The notes under the pieces: model-generated
Told to the model about the DNA's origin: nothing
Seen by the model: the letters and a program-made list of their open reading frames with translations, nothing else
Databases searched by the model: none
Source of the DNA: Aldrovandia affinis
Lineage: Eukaryota; Chordata; Actinopteri; Notacanthiformes; Halosauridae
Direction of reading: 5' to 3'
NCBI GenBank assembly: GCA_029706075.1
Contig: JAINUG010000014.1
Location: 120,001 to 184,000, forward strand
Length of the DNA stretch: 64,000 bases
In this document: piece by piece, positions 1-11,711 of the stretch
How positions within the stretch are numbered: the stretch's first letter is position 1
Layout of the letters: each line of letters starts with the position of its first letter
Position numbers and translations under genes: made by a program

Positions 1-381
1 CTACTGATGTTAACCTTGCAGTAATCATATACAGTACCCTCCAAAATTATTCACATCCGTGTTAAAGATGAGGAAAGAAGGCTGTATAAAATAAACGAGT
101 GGTAATGAGCGACATTAGAAGCTCAAAGAAAATTCTTGTTTTTTTACTAGTACAATTGCTCAGAAAAAAAATGATTTTGTTTAACAAATTGTGTCACAAT
201 TGTTCCCTCCTGATTATTCTTTTAAATAAAATCCAACAAAAATACATTTGCATGAACATGCTACTTTGTTGAGTTAATCTCAATCATGGGGAACTGTATT
301 GTGGCCTCCCATGGATTCTTCTTTCACTGGGGTATATAAATTAGGTAACACACATGTAAAATACATTTGTCATCCATTACC

Positions 382-633
382 ATGGGGAAAGGCAAAACTC
401 TTAAGAAACAAGACAAAGGTTTGTTGACTTTCATGTGTCAGGAGATGGGCACACAAAAATAAATAAATGAAATAAAGATACCACTGTCCACAATTAAGTC
501 AATAATGAAGAAGTTTAAAATCATTGGAACAGTGGTAAACCTGCCTGGTAGAGGCTGTAAGTGCATCTTGACCCTAGGCACAATGAAGCAGATGGTTTGG
601 GAGGCAAAGAAAAATCCAAAGGTCACATTTGGG
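382..633 (+). pseudogene. Tc1-like transposase N-terminal fragment
   Basis: It begins MGKGKTLKKQ and continues IPLSTIKSIMKKFKIIGTVV and NLPGRGCKCILTLGTMKQMV, the paired HTH and GRPR-like DNA-binding region of Tc1 transposases. An in-frame TAA (aaataaataa near 460) and the SINE insertion inactivate it. The catalytic region is absent. Confidence 0.7.
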
Positions 634-639
634 CAGGGT

Positions 640-769
640 AGGCAGTGTGGTATAAGGGTTAGGGAACTGGGCTTGTAACGTTAAGGTTGTAGGTTCAATC
701 CCCAGGTGGGACACTGCCATTGTACCCTTGAGCAAGGTACTTAACCTGAATTGCTTCAGTTTATATCCA
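640..769 (+). repeat. tRNA-derived SINE (type 1) inside the Tc1 relic
   Basis: It has a tRNA-like head with a B box (ggttcaatcc) and the fish-SINE body gcaaggtacttaacctg. It lies in the Tc1 transposase relic, so it is younger than that element. Related copies are at 41049-41187 and 60192-60350. Confidence 0.7.
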
Positions 770-833
770 AAACTTGGTTGCATCTTGGGGACAGAAAGTC
801 TCCAAATCTACCATCAAATGTGAGCAGGGCTGG

Positions 834-1087
834 GCAGGGCCGTCTCAAGGCGTGGGCGGGGCCTGGGGTGAATCAACCTATGTGGGGCCCAGCTGTTAAT
901 GCGATGACATCATAGACTTCCCAACAGTTTAGCAACCACTGTTTATAATAGCCAACCCATCGTAGGCTTACTAAAATATAAATTATTATTATTTAAATAA
1001 ATGTTTCCCCTCTCACTGCGGGGCCCCTTGAAGGGCGGGGCCTGGGGCAGTCGCACCGGTTGCCCCCAAAAAAAAAGACGGCCCTGC
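834..1087. mobile_element. 254-bp MITE with 12-bp terminal inverted repeats
   Basis: It starts gcagggccgtct (834-845) and ends with its exact reverse complement agacggccctgc (1076-1087). Subterminal copies of gggcggggcctgggg lie near both ends in direct orientation. No coding capacity. It sits inside the Tc1 relic. Confidence 0.65.
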
Positions 1088-2818
1088 TTGTGAGAGGAGG
1101 GTGCACAAAGTACTGAACCCCAGGGTGTGAATAATTGTGACAAATATATTTTGGGATATGAGCATACATATTTATGAGCATACAATATAGCTCATTACCT
1201 GTAGGCTATTGTTTTTTTAAACAGATTCTTTGTTCATCTTTATCAAGGGTGTAACTCATTTTGAAGTTGATTGTATATATTATGGCAATGCTTTGAAAAG
1301 GCAGAAGAATATGACAGAAGAAAATAAACAATATTTTAACAGTTTTATTTACCATGAAATGATACAGTAGTATGCACTAAGTGTGAATTCTTCTGCGCAT
1401 TTCATGCGGGATTACCAGGGCAGGGCAAGCGGGTCAAGTTTGGCAGTCATTGTGAGACCGAAATAAAGTGAGAGTAGGAGACAGCTGTCAGGACTGTACG
1501 AGGGCTGAAAGTGTGTGACGTTTTCACACATTTAAATTAGTATTATTTTCGGTACCACTGACGAGGTCTAATGTGCTTCTCTTCTTTCTGTCCCAAATAT
1601 CAGGAAATATTACGGAATATATCAGCGTGGTCACTGGTTGACCCCCCCGTGATTTATTTAAAAGAGAACCGAATACTTCTGACATGGGCGCATACTATGT
1701 TGTCCTTAGAGAAGATATTTCTTTGGCGAGGACTTAAATAAGGTTGTCGTTTTTGGGTCACTGGACTGTTTGCATTCTGGAGCAGCCCTTTTCCTCTTCC
1801 TGTATAGTTGAATTATCAGTTCTTGTCGAGTGTCTGATATGTCGGGTGTCGGGTTGAGCTGCATGTTCGTGTCGCTGTTTCGGTTGTGTTGTCTAAAAGT
1901 GAACAAAAGAAACAATTCAAATATAATTCGATTATAATCGCATGTATTGTTAGTGATGCATAGGGTATACTTCAATATTTTATCTACAGAAAGAAGAGGT
2001 GGAACTTTCCGGTGCGTTTCCTTTTAAAAGCCATCTGGCAATGCTCTTCAGTGATGTTAACGACATGTCCCATTCATGCACAAGAGGGTTGCCTCTTCCA
2101 AATAATTTCTGGATAAAATTAGCAGTATGCCAGCTGAATATATATGATTGCTATTAATAAACACGGAGTAATTTGGACAAGTACCTTGCCTCGTGAACAA
2201 AGTTAGTCTCCACAAACGCGTTCGGCAAAACTTCACTACCGTGCTCATTTTTGTTTGCGTCTCTACGCAGGCGCTGTTCTGAAGACAAGTAGCATATCCA
2301 GTAAGAGGGGGTGCGGGGGGTGAGGTTAGAGCCCCAAGTCACAATCGGGTCAAGTTACACACACGCACGCACGCACAAAACAGATTCAAACTACTCAGGA
2401 CCCCTTTAACACCCTCTCCTCCCCCGTTTCCAAAGTGCAGTTTACAATTTCTCAAGGGGAGTTAACAGTGAGAGTACTCTTCCGCCCCTCTCCCAAACCT
2501 GAATTTACGCACTCGGACACATGGACCAGAAGATGATTTAACCGGTGTCATTGGGATTTCTGCTTTATTTAATAAGCAGTCGCGTTTACGTCATGCCAAT
2601 GGAAGATCTTTTCTTTGTTGGGGAAAAACAGCAAGACACTTGCGTGTCGTTTTAAACTGCGTACCGGACCTCATTGTATGAAGTTGCTAGAATTGTTTGA
2701 AGAGTTTTTGGGAATAGTAATTCACATGCACCATTACGCAGAGGATACGTCGACCATGTGTTGAAAGTTTTGGCTATTCATCATTTTCAAATTTGGATCA
2801 TACTATTGTAAGCAAAAA

Positions 2819-3077
2819 ATGACCGGTATCTGGATAAAGTGGTGTGCCTTTGCGCTGTTAACTTGCGCCCCAAAACTCCTCGCCATACCCAGACTGGACG
2901 ACGCTGTGGATTCCAGTGACAGCGCCTCGACACTGGCCTTTGTGTTCGATGTTACCGGCTCCATGTACGACGACCTCAAACAGGTGATAGATGGAGCCTC
3001 ACGGATCTTGGAAAAAACCCTCAGCCGTAGAACCAGGCCCATTAAAAACTTTGTTCTTGTTCCTTTCCATGACCCAG
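2819..3077 (+). CDS. hmcn2: hmcn2 exon 1: signal peptide and start of VWA domain
   Basis: It encodes 86 residues and ends in phase 1 at a gtaaga donor. Residues 1 to about 22 form a hydrophobic leader ([16 protein letters not shown]), consistent with secretion. The VWA domain opens with [16 protein letters not shown] at residues 44-48 is the MIDAS metal-binding motif DxTGS. The exon ends in VPFHDP, as in other hemicentins. The ATG context aaaaATGa is acceptable. No 5' UTR boundary or TATA box can be assigned. Confidence 0.92.
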
Positions 3078-6000
3078 GTAAGAAAAGTTATACACACTTA
3101 CACCACTACTATACTACACTCTATGAGAATAAAGCTACGACAGCGTGCAAATAACTTTTTCTGTGGGTTCATTGGAATTAATCACATTGAAAATGAAGTA
3201 TTCCTCATTGGTTGCTAACGTTCTTTTTATTGTTCCAGTCCATTGCATGAGCGTAAAACGTGACCTACTGAAGTTCTCATTACATTTATGTATTGAAAGT
3301 AAGGACAAAGGTCTACTCTTTGTTAGATACTGTATTTACAATGAAGCGTGTTAATGACATTTACCACCAGGGATCGCAATAATGAGTGGATGCATACATG
3401 CCACCATATATGCAAGCGTGGACGGAGCAATGTTTCCATATTTATAACCATATTTAGCAAGATGTTCTTTGTCTTGCATATCCAGTTGTATTACATATTT
3501 ATATCAAATATATTTTATTTCCCGCTAAAATAAACCTGCGAATCAATTTCCCAATTTTTTATGTTAGCTACCATTGACACCATAGGACAAGTAACTATAT
3601 TCATAAAAGATACACATTATTTTTTATTAGAATGAGGTTCAAATATTTTAATATTTCGATTTACTGCCAATATCAGTGAAATATATTGTTATTCTGATGG
3701 CTCAGCTTTATATAAGCGATTCTAAAATGCCAACAAGTCAGAGAGGAATTGACAAATTCAGTGCCTTTCTCTTCAGTGTTTCTTCTGGAATGCCATTCAA
3801 AACGAAAATGGTTCTTAAGTCAGCCTATTTGTAATTCATCCCACAAAATCAAGAGGTGGGGGAATTCAAATTAAATATTTGATGCCAGTCACACAAGGAT
3901 GTACAAAGAGAGATTTGGGCTCCTTGTTGTCCTGTTTCTTTTAGTGATGTTTCTCCAGCGGAAGCAGCCGTGGGTTTTAACATCAGAGAATGAGTACTGC
4001 TTCCAATGGAGGTTGGGGGGGGGGGGGGGGGAGGGTGTTCTAGGGATGATTGGAAGCATATGCTGTCTGCCTGAATGTAATTACCCGCCATCACCCCCCA
4101 TCCAATGCTCTGGGAAAACCAGGCAGCCCTTTTTACCAAACTAGGTGGAGGGACTTAAGTCCTGAGAGGGGGAGGGAAGGGATGGATTGTGGTGCAGGGA
4201 GCACCGTTTGAAGGCTTCCCAGTGTCGAGGGAGGTGTGCCCGTAGGGACCTTGTAAAGAGCTGAGACTTCAGACAAACTCTGTCACAGACAAAGAGGCCT
4301 GACAGGGCCAGCATTTTAGAGGCATGCTATCCTGGGTCTTTAAAAAAAAATCATTTTAGCCATTTAGCAGAAGCGACTGACAAGAGAGTGAGAGAGAGAG
4401 GGAGAAATAGTGAAAAAGAAATAATGCCCAGAGTCTGTCACTTGTCAAGCCCACATTATTGATGGTCTGTGATTAAAAAGGCAGGCTCACCTACCTAACA
4501 GGGCTGGGAATGCAAGTGGCACTTAGTGCACTACCGCCCTCCAGCCGGCGGCTGCCCCCACATGCTTCGCCCCCAAACCCAGGTCCTTTTCACTTCCACA
4601 AAGGGACTGTCGCTCAGCACTGTCCTGGCTGCGGTACTCAATGTTTACTCCTCCATCGATCTGTCACCCGTGGAGTCTAAACATGCGCCAGAGGCAGGGA
4701 CAACCTGATTTCATCCCACGGTCTGCTGTGTGAACCCGCACAAAGCGAGATAGAGAGAGAGAGAGTCTCATGCAGCACAAAAGAGCTGACGACGGCAATA
4801 AGTGGCTCTAATGATTACAAGTGTTTATGGTCGCTAGGGCAGATGTGCACGAGAGGTGTTTAAGAGCAATGATATACAGACCGCTCAGCTGGCCGGCATA
4901 AATATTAGATTTTTTTGGCCACATTGGTTAATCAAAGCGGTCACGCAGTTTAAGAGAGCTTTGTACGGTTGGGAAACTGCTTCAGTGCCAGTGCAGGGGT
5001 GGAAGACATAGAGCAGCTGGAGCAGCTTGCTCTGTTGGATGGACAGTCCTATCCTCTGGTCCTTACTGGCCTCAGACAGAATTAGAATATTAAGGGTCCT
5101 GTCAGGGGGATTTCCAGGGTGAGCCACTGCAGGGATCGCCTCATATACCATTTGTCAGGCCTAGTGACACACCCAGTGACAACCAATCTCTAACCTTAAA
5201 CAATGTGTGCTGAAAGGTCAGCCAATAAAAACCGTGGGCATCAGTAGACACGTGGTAGCACTTCTCATTGTATAAGTGGGTGACCAGCAGCAGTCTCTCC
5301 ATGCATACTTATCTCATTCAAGCTTATGGCTGTCACCAGACAAACACTGCTTGGCAAAAGCTGTGCAGAAGCCTTAGACAGTTTGAATTCTTCTTCTCTG
5401 GCACATAAAGGAACTAAGGTTTGGATTCTATCTACATATGTCTTTAACTTTGACTTACAAATAAATGCAAGTTTGTTTCTACATAAGCTCTGTTTGAAGA
5501 GTTCACCAAAATTAACTAGCCAAGCTTTGTTTTGAAGAAAAAAATAAACCTCTTGGATTTATTTGTAAGTGTGTGTTCTTGACAAATATTGATTGAATCC
5601 AGGCTTAAAACTTTGTGTATCATCGAAGCTGTGTGGGATTTTTGGACAGAAAAAGTAGAAAAGATTATCTTTGGAAGGTTCTGGAAGAAGCATGGAACAC
5701 CATTCATCTGGTGGCCAATGTGCCACTGAGACATCTGACTCACCCCTGAGATCTGAGTCAGGTTGGCACTTGAGCCTGCATCTGTGGCATCTCTTTATAT
5801 CTGCTGTACATCTGGCTGCAGGATGCCTCCTCTGGAGAAAACTGACTGGAAAATGACCCTGAATGACCTCTGCCATTGCCCTATATCAGTGTTCCTCCGC
5901 CCTGGTCTTGGAGAGCCGCAGGGTCCGCCGGTTTTCATTGTTAAAGCAGTTTATCACACATTTGATTCGCCTCATTTCTTGGGTCTAAATTTGTTGCTGA

Positions 6001-9000
6001 TTTTAGGATGAAAACAAGAACCAACACACACTGTGGGTCTTCAGGGCCAGGGTTCCAGATCACTGCCCTAGATGTTCTGCTTTGTATATGCTTATCTATA
6101 AAGCATTATTTTAGCATATGTAATTGATAAATACATAAATATGGAATGTTACACTAATGACATGCATGACGTGTATGACACCAGGCCCCCGTGGATTTTA
6201 AGAACACTTTCCATCACAGGCAAGATCGGGGGCAATAGATTGATTATCTGCAAAGCAAAGTTAAGTGGTGATATGGGCATAATTTGAGGCAATTCATGTC
6301 ATTTTAGTATTCTTTCACAAAAAAGTAGGACCATTGGCGCATCCAAAAAGTGTCATGGTTTCAGGTGTGAAAGGATAAGTAATTCAATCATGAGGAAAAA
6401 GTTCCACACAACACTGAATAACTTGCGAAGCGTCACAATGATTTAATTCACAAAGCTTTCAGTCCACAGACCTTCAGCAAAGCGTTTTCGGACAAAGGCC
6501 TGTGGACCGAAAGCTTAACAAATAAATCATTGTGACGCTTTGTCACAATTCTATTAACACCTCATATAGAAGAGCTAACCTGAGTTAAACTGTGGTAAAA
6601 TGAATGATAACATAAATAAAACTCTCATGGTAGCATAGCAACAGGAAATACACTGCTTGCACTGTGCCAGTGAAATTAACTTGCTATTCATTTCCTGTCC
6701 TTTGTCCACGCGTGTTACCCAAGTTCAACAATTCCTCTATTGCATGGGTGCTCTCCAGAAACAAATCCCGAGCCTGGATTCAGGGTACTGTCTCCTGGAT
6801 TGCCACAAAAAATCCTCCACTGGCAATTCCATTTCAATCATGTGGGGTAGTGGGGGGGTGGTCTTTATAATGGAGCTTTGATGGTTGTCCCCTGTTGCAG
6901 ATATTGGCCCAGTGTCCATCACCACTGACCCAAAGAAGTTCCAACACGACCTCCAGGAGCTGTTTGTGCAGGTTTGTGCAGGGCGGTGTCGGCTGTCTGA
7001 CTCAAGCTTGTCTCTGAGTGATAATGGGATTGCACGCTAATCTGGCTAAACCTGCTGAGGGATGGTGCTGGAGCAGTTCTGTTAGCCACTGTTCCCAAGC
7101 AGGGATTTCCAGACAGGCTTTGCATCCCATGTGGAATGTGATTCACGATGAGGTCTGTAGGTTTGCTTGTGGGGTCTGCCATCTTTTTATGTCTGTTTGT
7201 GAGTCACACTGGGGGAGTCACATGACTCACTCTGAGGTGGCAATTGCTGATTTGGCCTTCTTACCATTTTAGTTTTCCATGTTGTCTCCAAATTCCAACT
7301 TAAAGTTGCTAGTAGCCTTATAAATATTTGGTTGGTGCCTTCAGGAACTGCACAAAACTTTCCCTTTCATTTTTACTAGTTGTCTGAACCTTAAATTTCC
7401 CCTCTCCTGTGGATTTGAAGGGAATGCATATTCAGTTTCAGGCTCCTCTCAGTAAGCAAGCCCCCCAAAAAATATACTCAGATGGCTTTCCATGGAGCAA
7501 TAAAAAAACATTTATAGTTTTATAGGGATGTTGTTATTTCCTAGGATTTGAAGAAATTGAAACGGATAGTGATTCTTCCTCTTTGCATCTAGTTCCCAGA
7601 ACTCAGTTATACTGTTGTTCAATCCAGAGAGCAGAGAGGGGTCCAGCAAAATGCATTTTGGGGATTGTATTATACCTTTATTGCTGTGTAGTTGGTTACA
7701 GAATCATTGAATAATTTCAAAAGAACTGTACAGGGTTTATACGGTTTATATAGGGGTTGTATATGCCAATATAGTCTTCTACATGAATACCTTTCTAGCT
7801 AATATGTTTTCCATGCCCAGCTTTCTCAACAAGATAGGAGTCACTACACCCAGTGGGATCATTCTCTCCCCTTCCTAGAAGCTATATGAGTCAACAACAG
7901 ACGCTCATAAAATTAACCCAGTCGGTGAACTCTCACCTTAGGCCAGAGGTGTCAAACTAATTTCCTGGTCGGCCCTGTGTCAGGTTTATATTCCAACCAA
8001 CTGCCTTGGCTTAGTTAGCCCAGTTAGTTGAAAAGCTGCATACATTCAACACTAATGCATTTACCAAATACACTGCAGTAAAATGTTTGAGGAGAAACCA
8101 GGGTGTAATCCTCAGCTGGAGAAAAGACACAAGGATTTGGTTGAATGGAGAAATGAAGCATTTGGGGGTTGGGAGCAAAAATGAGTGTGCCGTGCCCGCC
8201 GGCCCCTCTCGGGACCTGAGTTTGACATGCCGCTGGGGTACGCTGATGTAGCAGCTAATGTTGGAGCGAGTTACACGTGCCAATGAGTCAGTGTGTCCTT
8301 TCGTTCGTCCCACAGGGGGGTGGAGACTGTCCCGAGATGAGCATAGGGGCCATCAAGAAGGCTCTGGAGGTGTCCTTGCCTGGCTCCTTCATCTACGTCT
8401 TCACCGATGCTAGGGCGAAGGACTACCGCCTAAAAAGGGATGTGCTGCAGCTGGTGCAACTTCGGCAGTCACAGGTATCACAGAGAGGCTCAGAGCGGTT
8501 TTTTCACCCAATTGTAGAGTGTTTTTCCAAAAATCACCCAGTCCTGTTCTGGTCAAGGGATTTGAGTGAGTTTTGGAAAAACACTACAATTTAGTGGCCA
8601 AATATACCCTCTTATATGTCAACTATCCCTTTTCCTCGTACTACGAGTTTGCCGTCTGCAACTTGACTGGCTGCGACAAAGGCGAACTGAATCGCCTCCT
8701 CAAAGACAGAACCCGCCAAGCTGTCGACTGCCACTCTGATACACACGGAGACACTTGCACGTGGCAAGCTCGTGCCGGCTTCCCTCCCCAACTCCTCCTG
8801 GGGCAGACAGCCAATTGCCGCCCCCTGTGCGGGACTCGCAGCCAGAGCCGCGCTGGCACAGCCTGGGCTTGAACCTGTACAAGCACCTTTACCAGTCGCA
8901 CCAGCTGGGGCCCCAGACAGGGATTAGCTGGGAATACAGTGATACTGTGGCACAACACTATTCACATTGCACCATGAGCGCTATGAACACTATTCACATT

Positions 9001-11354
9001 GCACCATGAGCGCTATGAACACTATTCACATTACACCATGAGCACTATGAACACTATTCACATTACACCATGAGCGCTATGAACACTATTCACATTGCAC
9101 CATGAGCTATGAACACTATTCACATTACACCATGAGCGCTATGAACACTATTCACATTACACCATGAGCGCTATGAACACTATTCACATTACACCATGTG
9201 CACTATGAACACTTCACATTACACCATGAGCACTATGAACACTATTCACATTACACCATGAGCACTATGAACACTATTCACATTACACCATGAGCGCTAT
9301 GAACACTATTCACATTACACCATGAGCGCTATGAACACTATTCACATTACACCATGAGCGCTATGAACACTATTCACATTACACCATGAGCACTATGAAC
9401 ACTATTCACATTACACCATGAGCACTATGAACACTATTCACATTACACCATGAGCGCTATGAACACTATTCACATTACACCATGAGCACTATGAACACTA
9501 TTCACATTACACCATGAGCGCTATGAACACTATTCACATTACACCATGAGCACTATGAACACTATTCACATTACACCATGAGCGCTATGAACACTATTCA
9601 CATTACACCATGAGCGTTATGAACACTATTCACATTGGACCATGAGCACTATGAACGCTATTCACATTACACCATGAGCGCTATGAACACTATTCACATT
9701 ACACCATGAGCACTATGAACACTATTCACATTACACCATGAGCGCTATGAACACTATTCACATTACACCATGAGCGTTATGAACACTATTCACATTGGAC
9801 CATGAGCACTATGAACACTATTCACATTACACCATGAGCGCTATGAACACTATTCACATTACACCATGAGCACTATGAACACTATTCACATTACACCATG
9901 AGCGCTATGAACACTATTCACATTACACCATGAGCACTATGAACACTATTCACATTACACCATGAGCACTATGAACACTATTCACATTACACCATGAGCG
10001 CTATGAACACTATTCACATTACACCATGAGCGCTATGAACACTATTCACATTACACCATGAGCGCTATGAACACTATTCACATTACACCATGCGCACTAT
10101 GAACACTATTCACATTACACCATGAGCGCTATGAACACTATTCACATTGCACCATGAGCGTTATGAACACTATTCACATTACACCATGAGCGCTATGAAA
10201 ACTATTCACATTACACCATGAGCGCTATGAACACTATTCACATTACACCATGAGCGCTATGAACACTATTCACATTACACCATGAGCGCTATGAACACTA
10301 TTCACATTGGACCATGAGCACTATGAACACTATTCACATTACACCATGATTATGAACACTATTCACATTACACCATGAGCACTATGAACACTATTCACAT
10401 TACACCATGAGCTATGAACACTATTCACATTACACCATGAGCACTATGAACACTATTCACATTACACCATGAGCACTATGAACACTATTCACATTCACCA
10501 TTGAACACCATTACACCATGAGCACTATGAACACTATTCACATTACACCATGAGCGTTATGAACACTATTCACATTACACCATGAGCGCGTTATGAACAC
10601 TATTCACATTGGACCATGAGCGCTATGAACGCTATTCACATTACACCATGAGCGCTATGAACGCTATTCACATTACACCATGAGCGCTATGAACACTATT
10701 CACATTACATCATGAGCTCTATGAACACTATTCAAAGCCTACAGTTAGTCAAGTATTATTTATTCATGCCAGCTGGATGTTCACTGAAGTATTCCAGGTG
10801 AAGCACCTAACTCGGTGGTGCTCATATTTCATTCTCATTCTCCTTGCCTCGTCCACCGTGCTCCAGGTGGTGTTCGTGCTGACAGGAGACTGTGGCGACC
10901 GCACCCAGCCCGGCTACAGAGTCTACGAGGAGATCGCCGCCACTAGCTCCGGCCAGATCTTCCACCTGGACAAACAGCAGGTCAACGAGGTGAGAGGTGG
11001 AGAGGTCAAGAAGTCCATGGTGCGGTCTGGGCAGAATGTTCAGGCGCAATAGGAATGCACACGCACACACACACACACACACTACAAATACGCACAGTCT
11101 TACAGTTTACTGCCCCCATCCCCCGCCTTTTCAACAGAACACAATAAAAAAGGAAACTAGTTAATCGAGAGAGACGTGCCTGTACAGTTTAATTGTTTTT
11201 TTTCCCAAAGCAGCATTAAAAAAGAAATAAGTTGACTGGCAAGCCAGTAATGGGAGCTTTTTGATCATTGACTCAAGGGTTGAGTGTCTTCCCAGCTTTT
11301 GAAGCCAAAATCATCTGGGCTTCATAAGTCAGACTGAAACATGACAGCTCTTGC

Positions 11355-11396
<42 letters not shown>

Positions 11397-11633
11397 TGGT
11401 ATCCTGCTTGTGAACACAGGACATGAGTGAGCACCAACAGTCTGACAAGGGGCCCATTACAGGTGTCCAGGTGTGTGTGTTTGTGTGTGTGTCTGTAAGA
11501 ATGCATCTGTGTTTATACAGATGCATATACACAAATATGTGAGTATGTATGTGAAAATGTATGTTTATTTATGAATTTGTGTGAGCATTTGTATGTGTCT
11601 GTATGTCTGAACATGTATGTGTGTGGGTGTGTG

Positions 11634-11711
<78 letters not shown>

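Larger units (their letters stand above)
31..1142 (+). mobile_element. Decayed Tc1-like DNA transposon, split by two insertions
   Basis: The left end reads ccaaaattattcaca and the right end tgtgaataattgtgaca, which are inverted copies at the core. The interior holds a broken N-terminal transposase. The element is interrupted by a SINE (about 640-769) and by a 254-bp MITE (834-1087). After removing the SINE the transposase reading resumes (LVASWGQKVSKSTIK), which proves the order of insertion. Confidence 0.7.
1..2818. other. Upstream region of hmcn2, no gene found
   Basis: The first 1.15 kb is a nest of transposon relics (listed separately). From about 1150 to 2818 I see no coding exon, no clear TATA box and no CpG island. 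There is a short (ac/gcac) run near 2357. The promoter and 5' UTR of hmcn2 must lie here or further upstream but cannot be placed. Confidence 0.6.
3078..6900 (+). other. hmcn2 intron 1 (3.8 kb)
   Basis: It contains a poly-G run near 4015-4031, a MITE of the recurring family (5418-5606), a palindromic repeat (5888-6071) and a foldback (6428-6540). I see no further exon. Confidence 0.7.

Noticed and set aside
1..2818. A second gene upstream of hmcn2
   Set aside because: Only transposon relics and short chance ORFs were found; no exon with flanking splice sites matched a protein family.
8954..10734. Possible CRISPR-like array
   Set aside because: The units are joined head to tail with no unique spacers, so it is a minisatellite.
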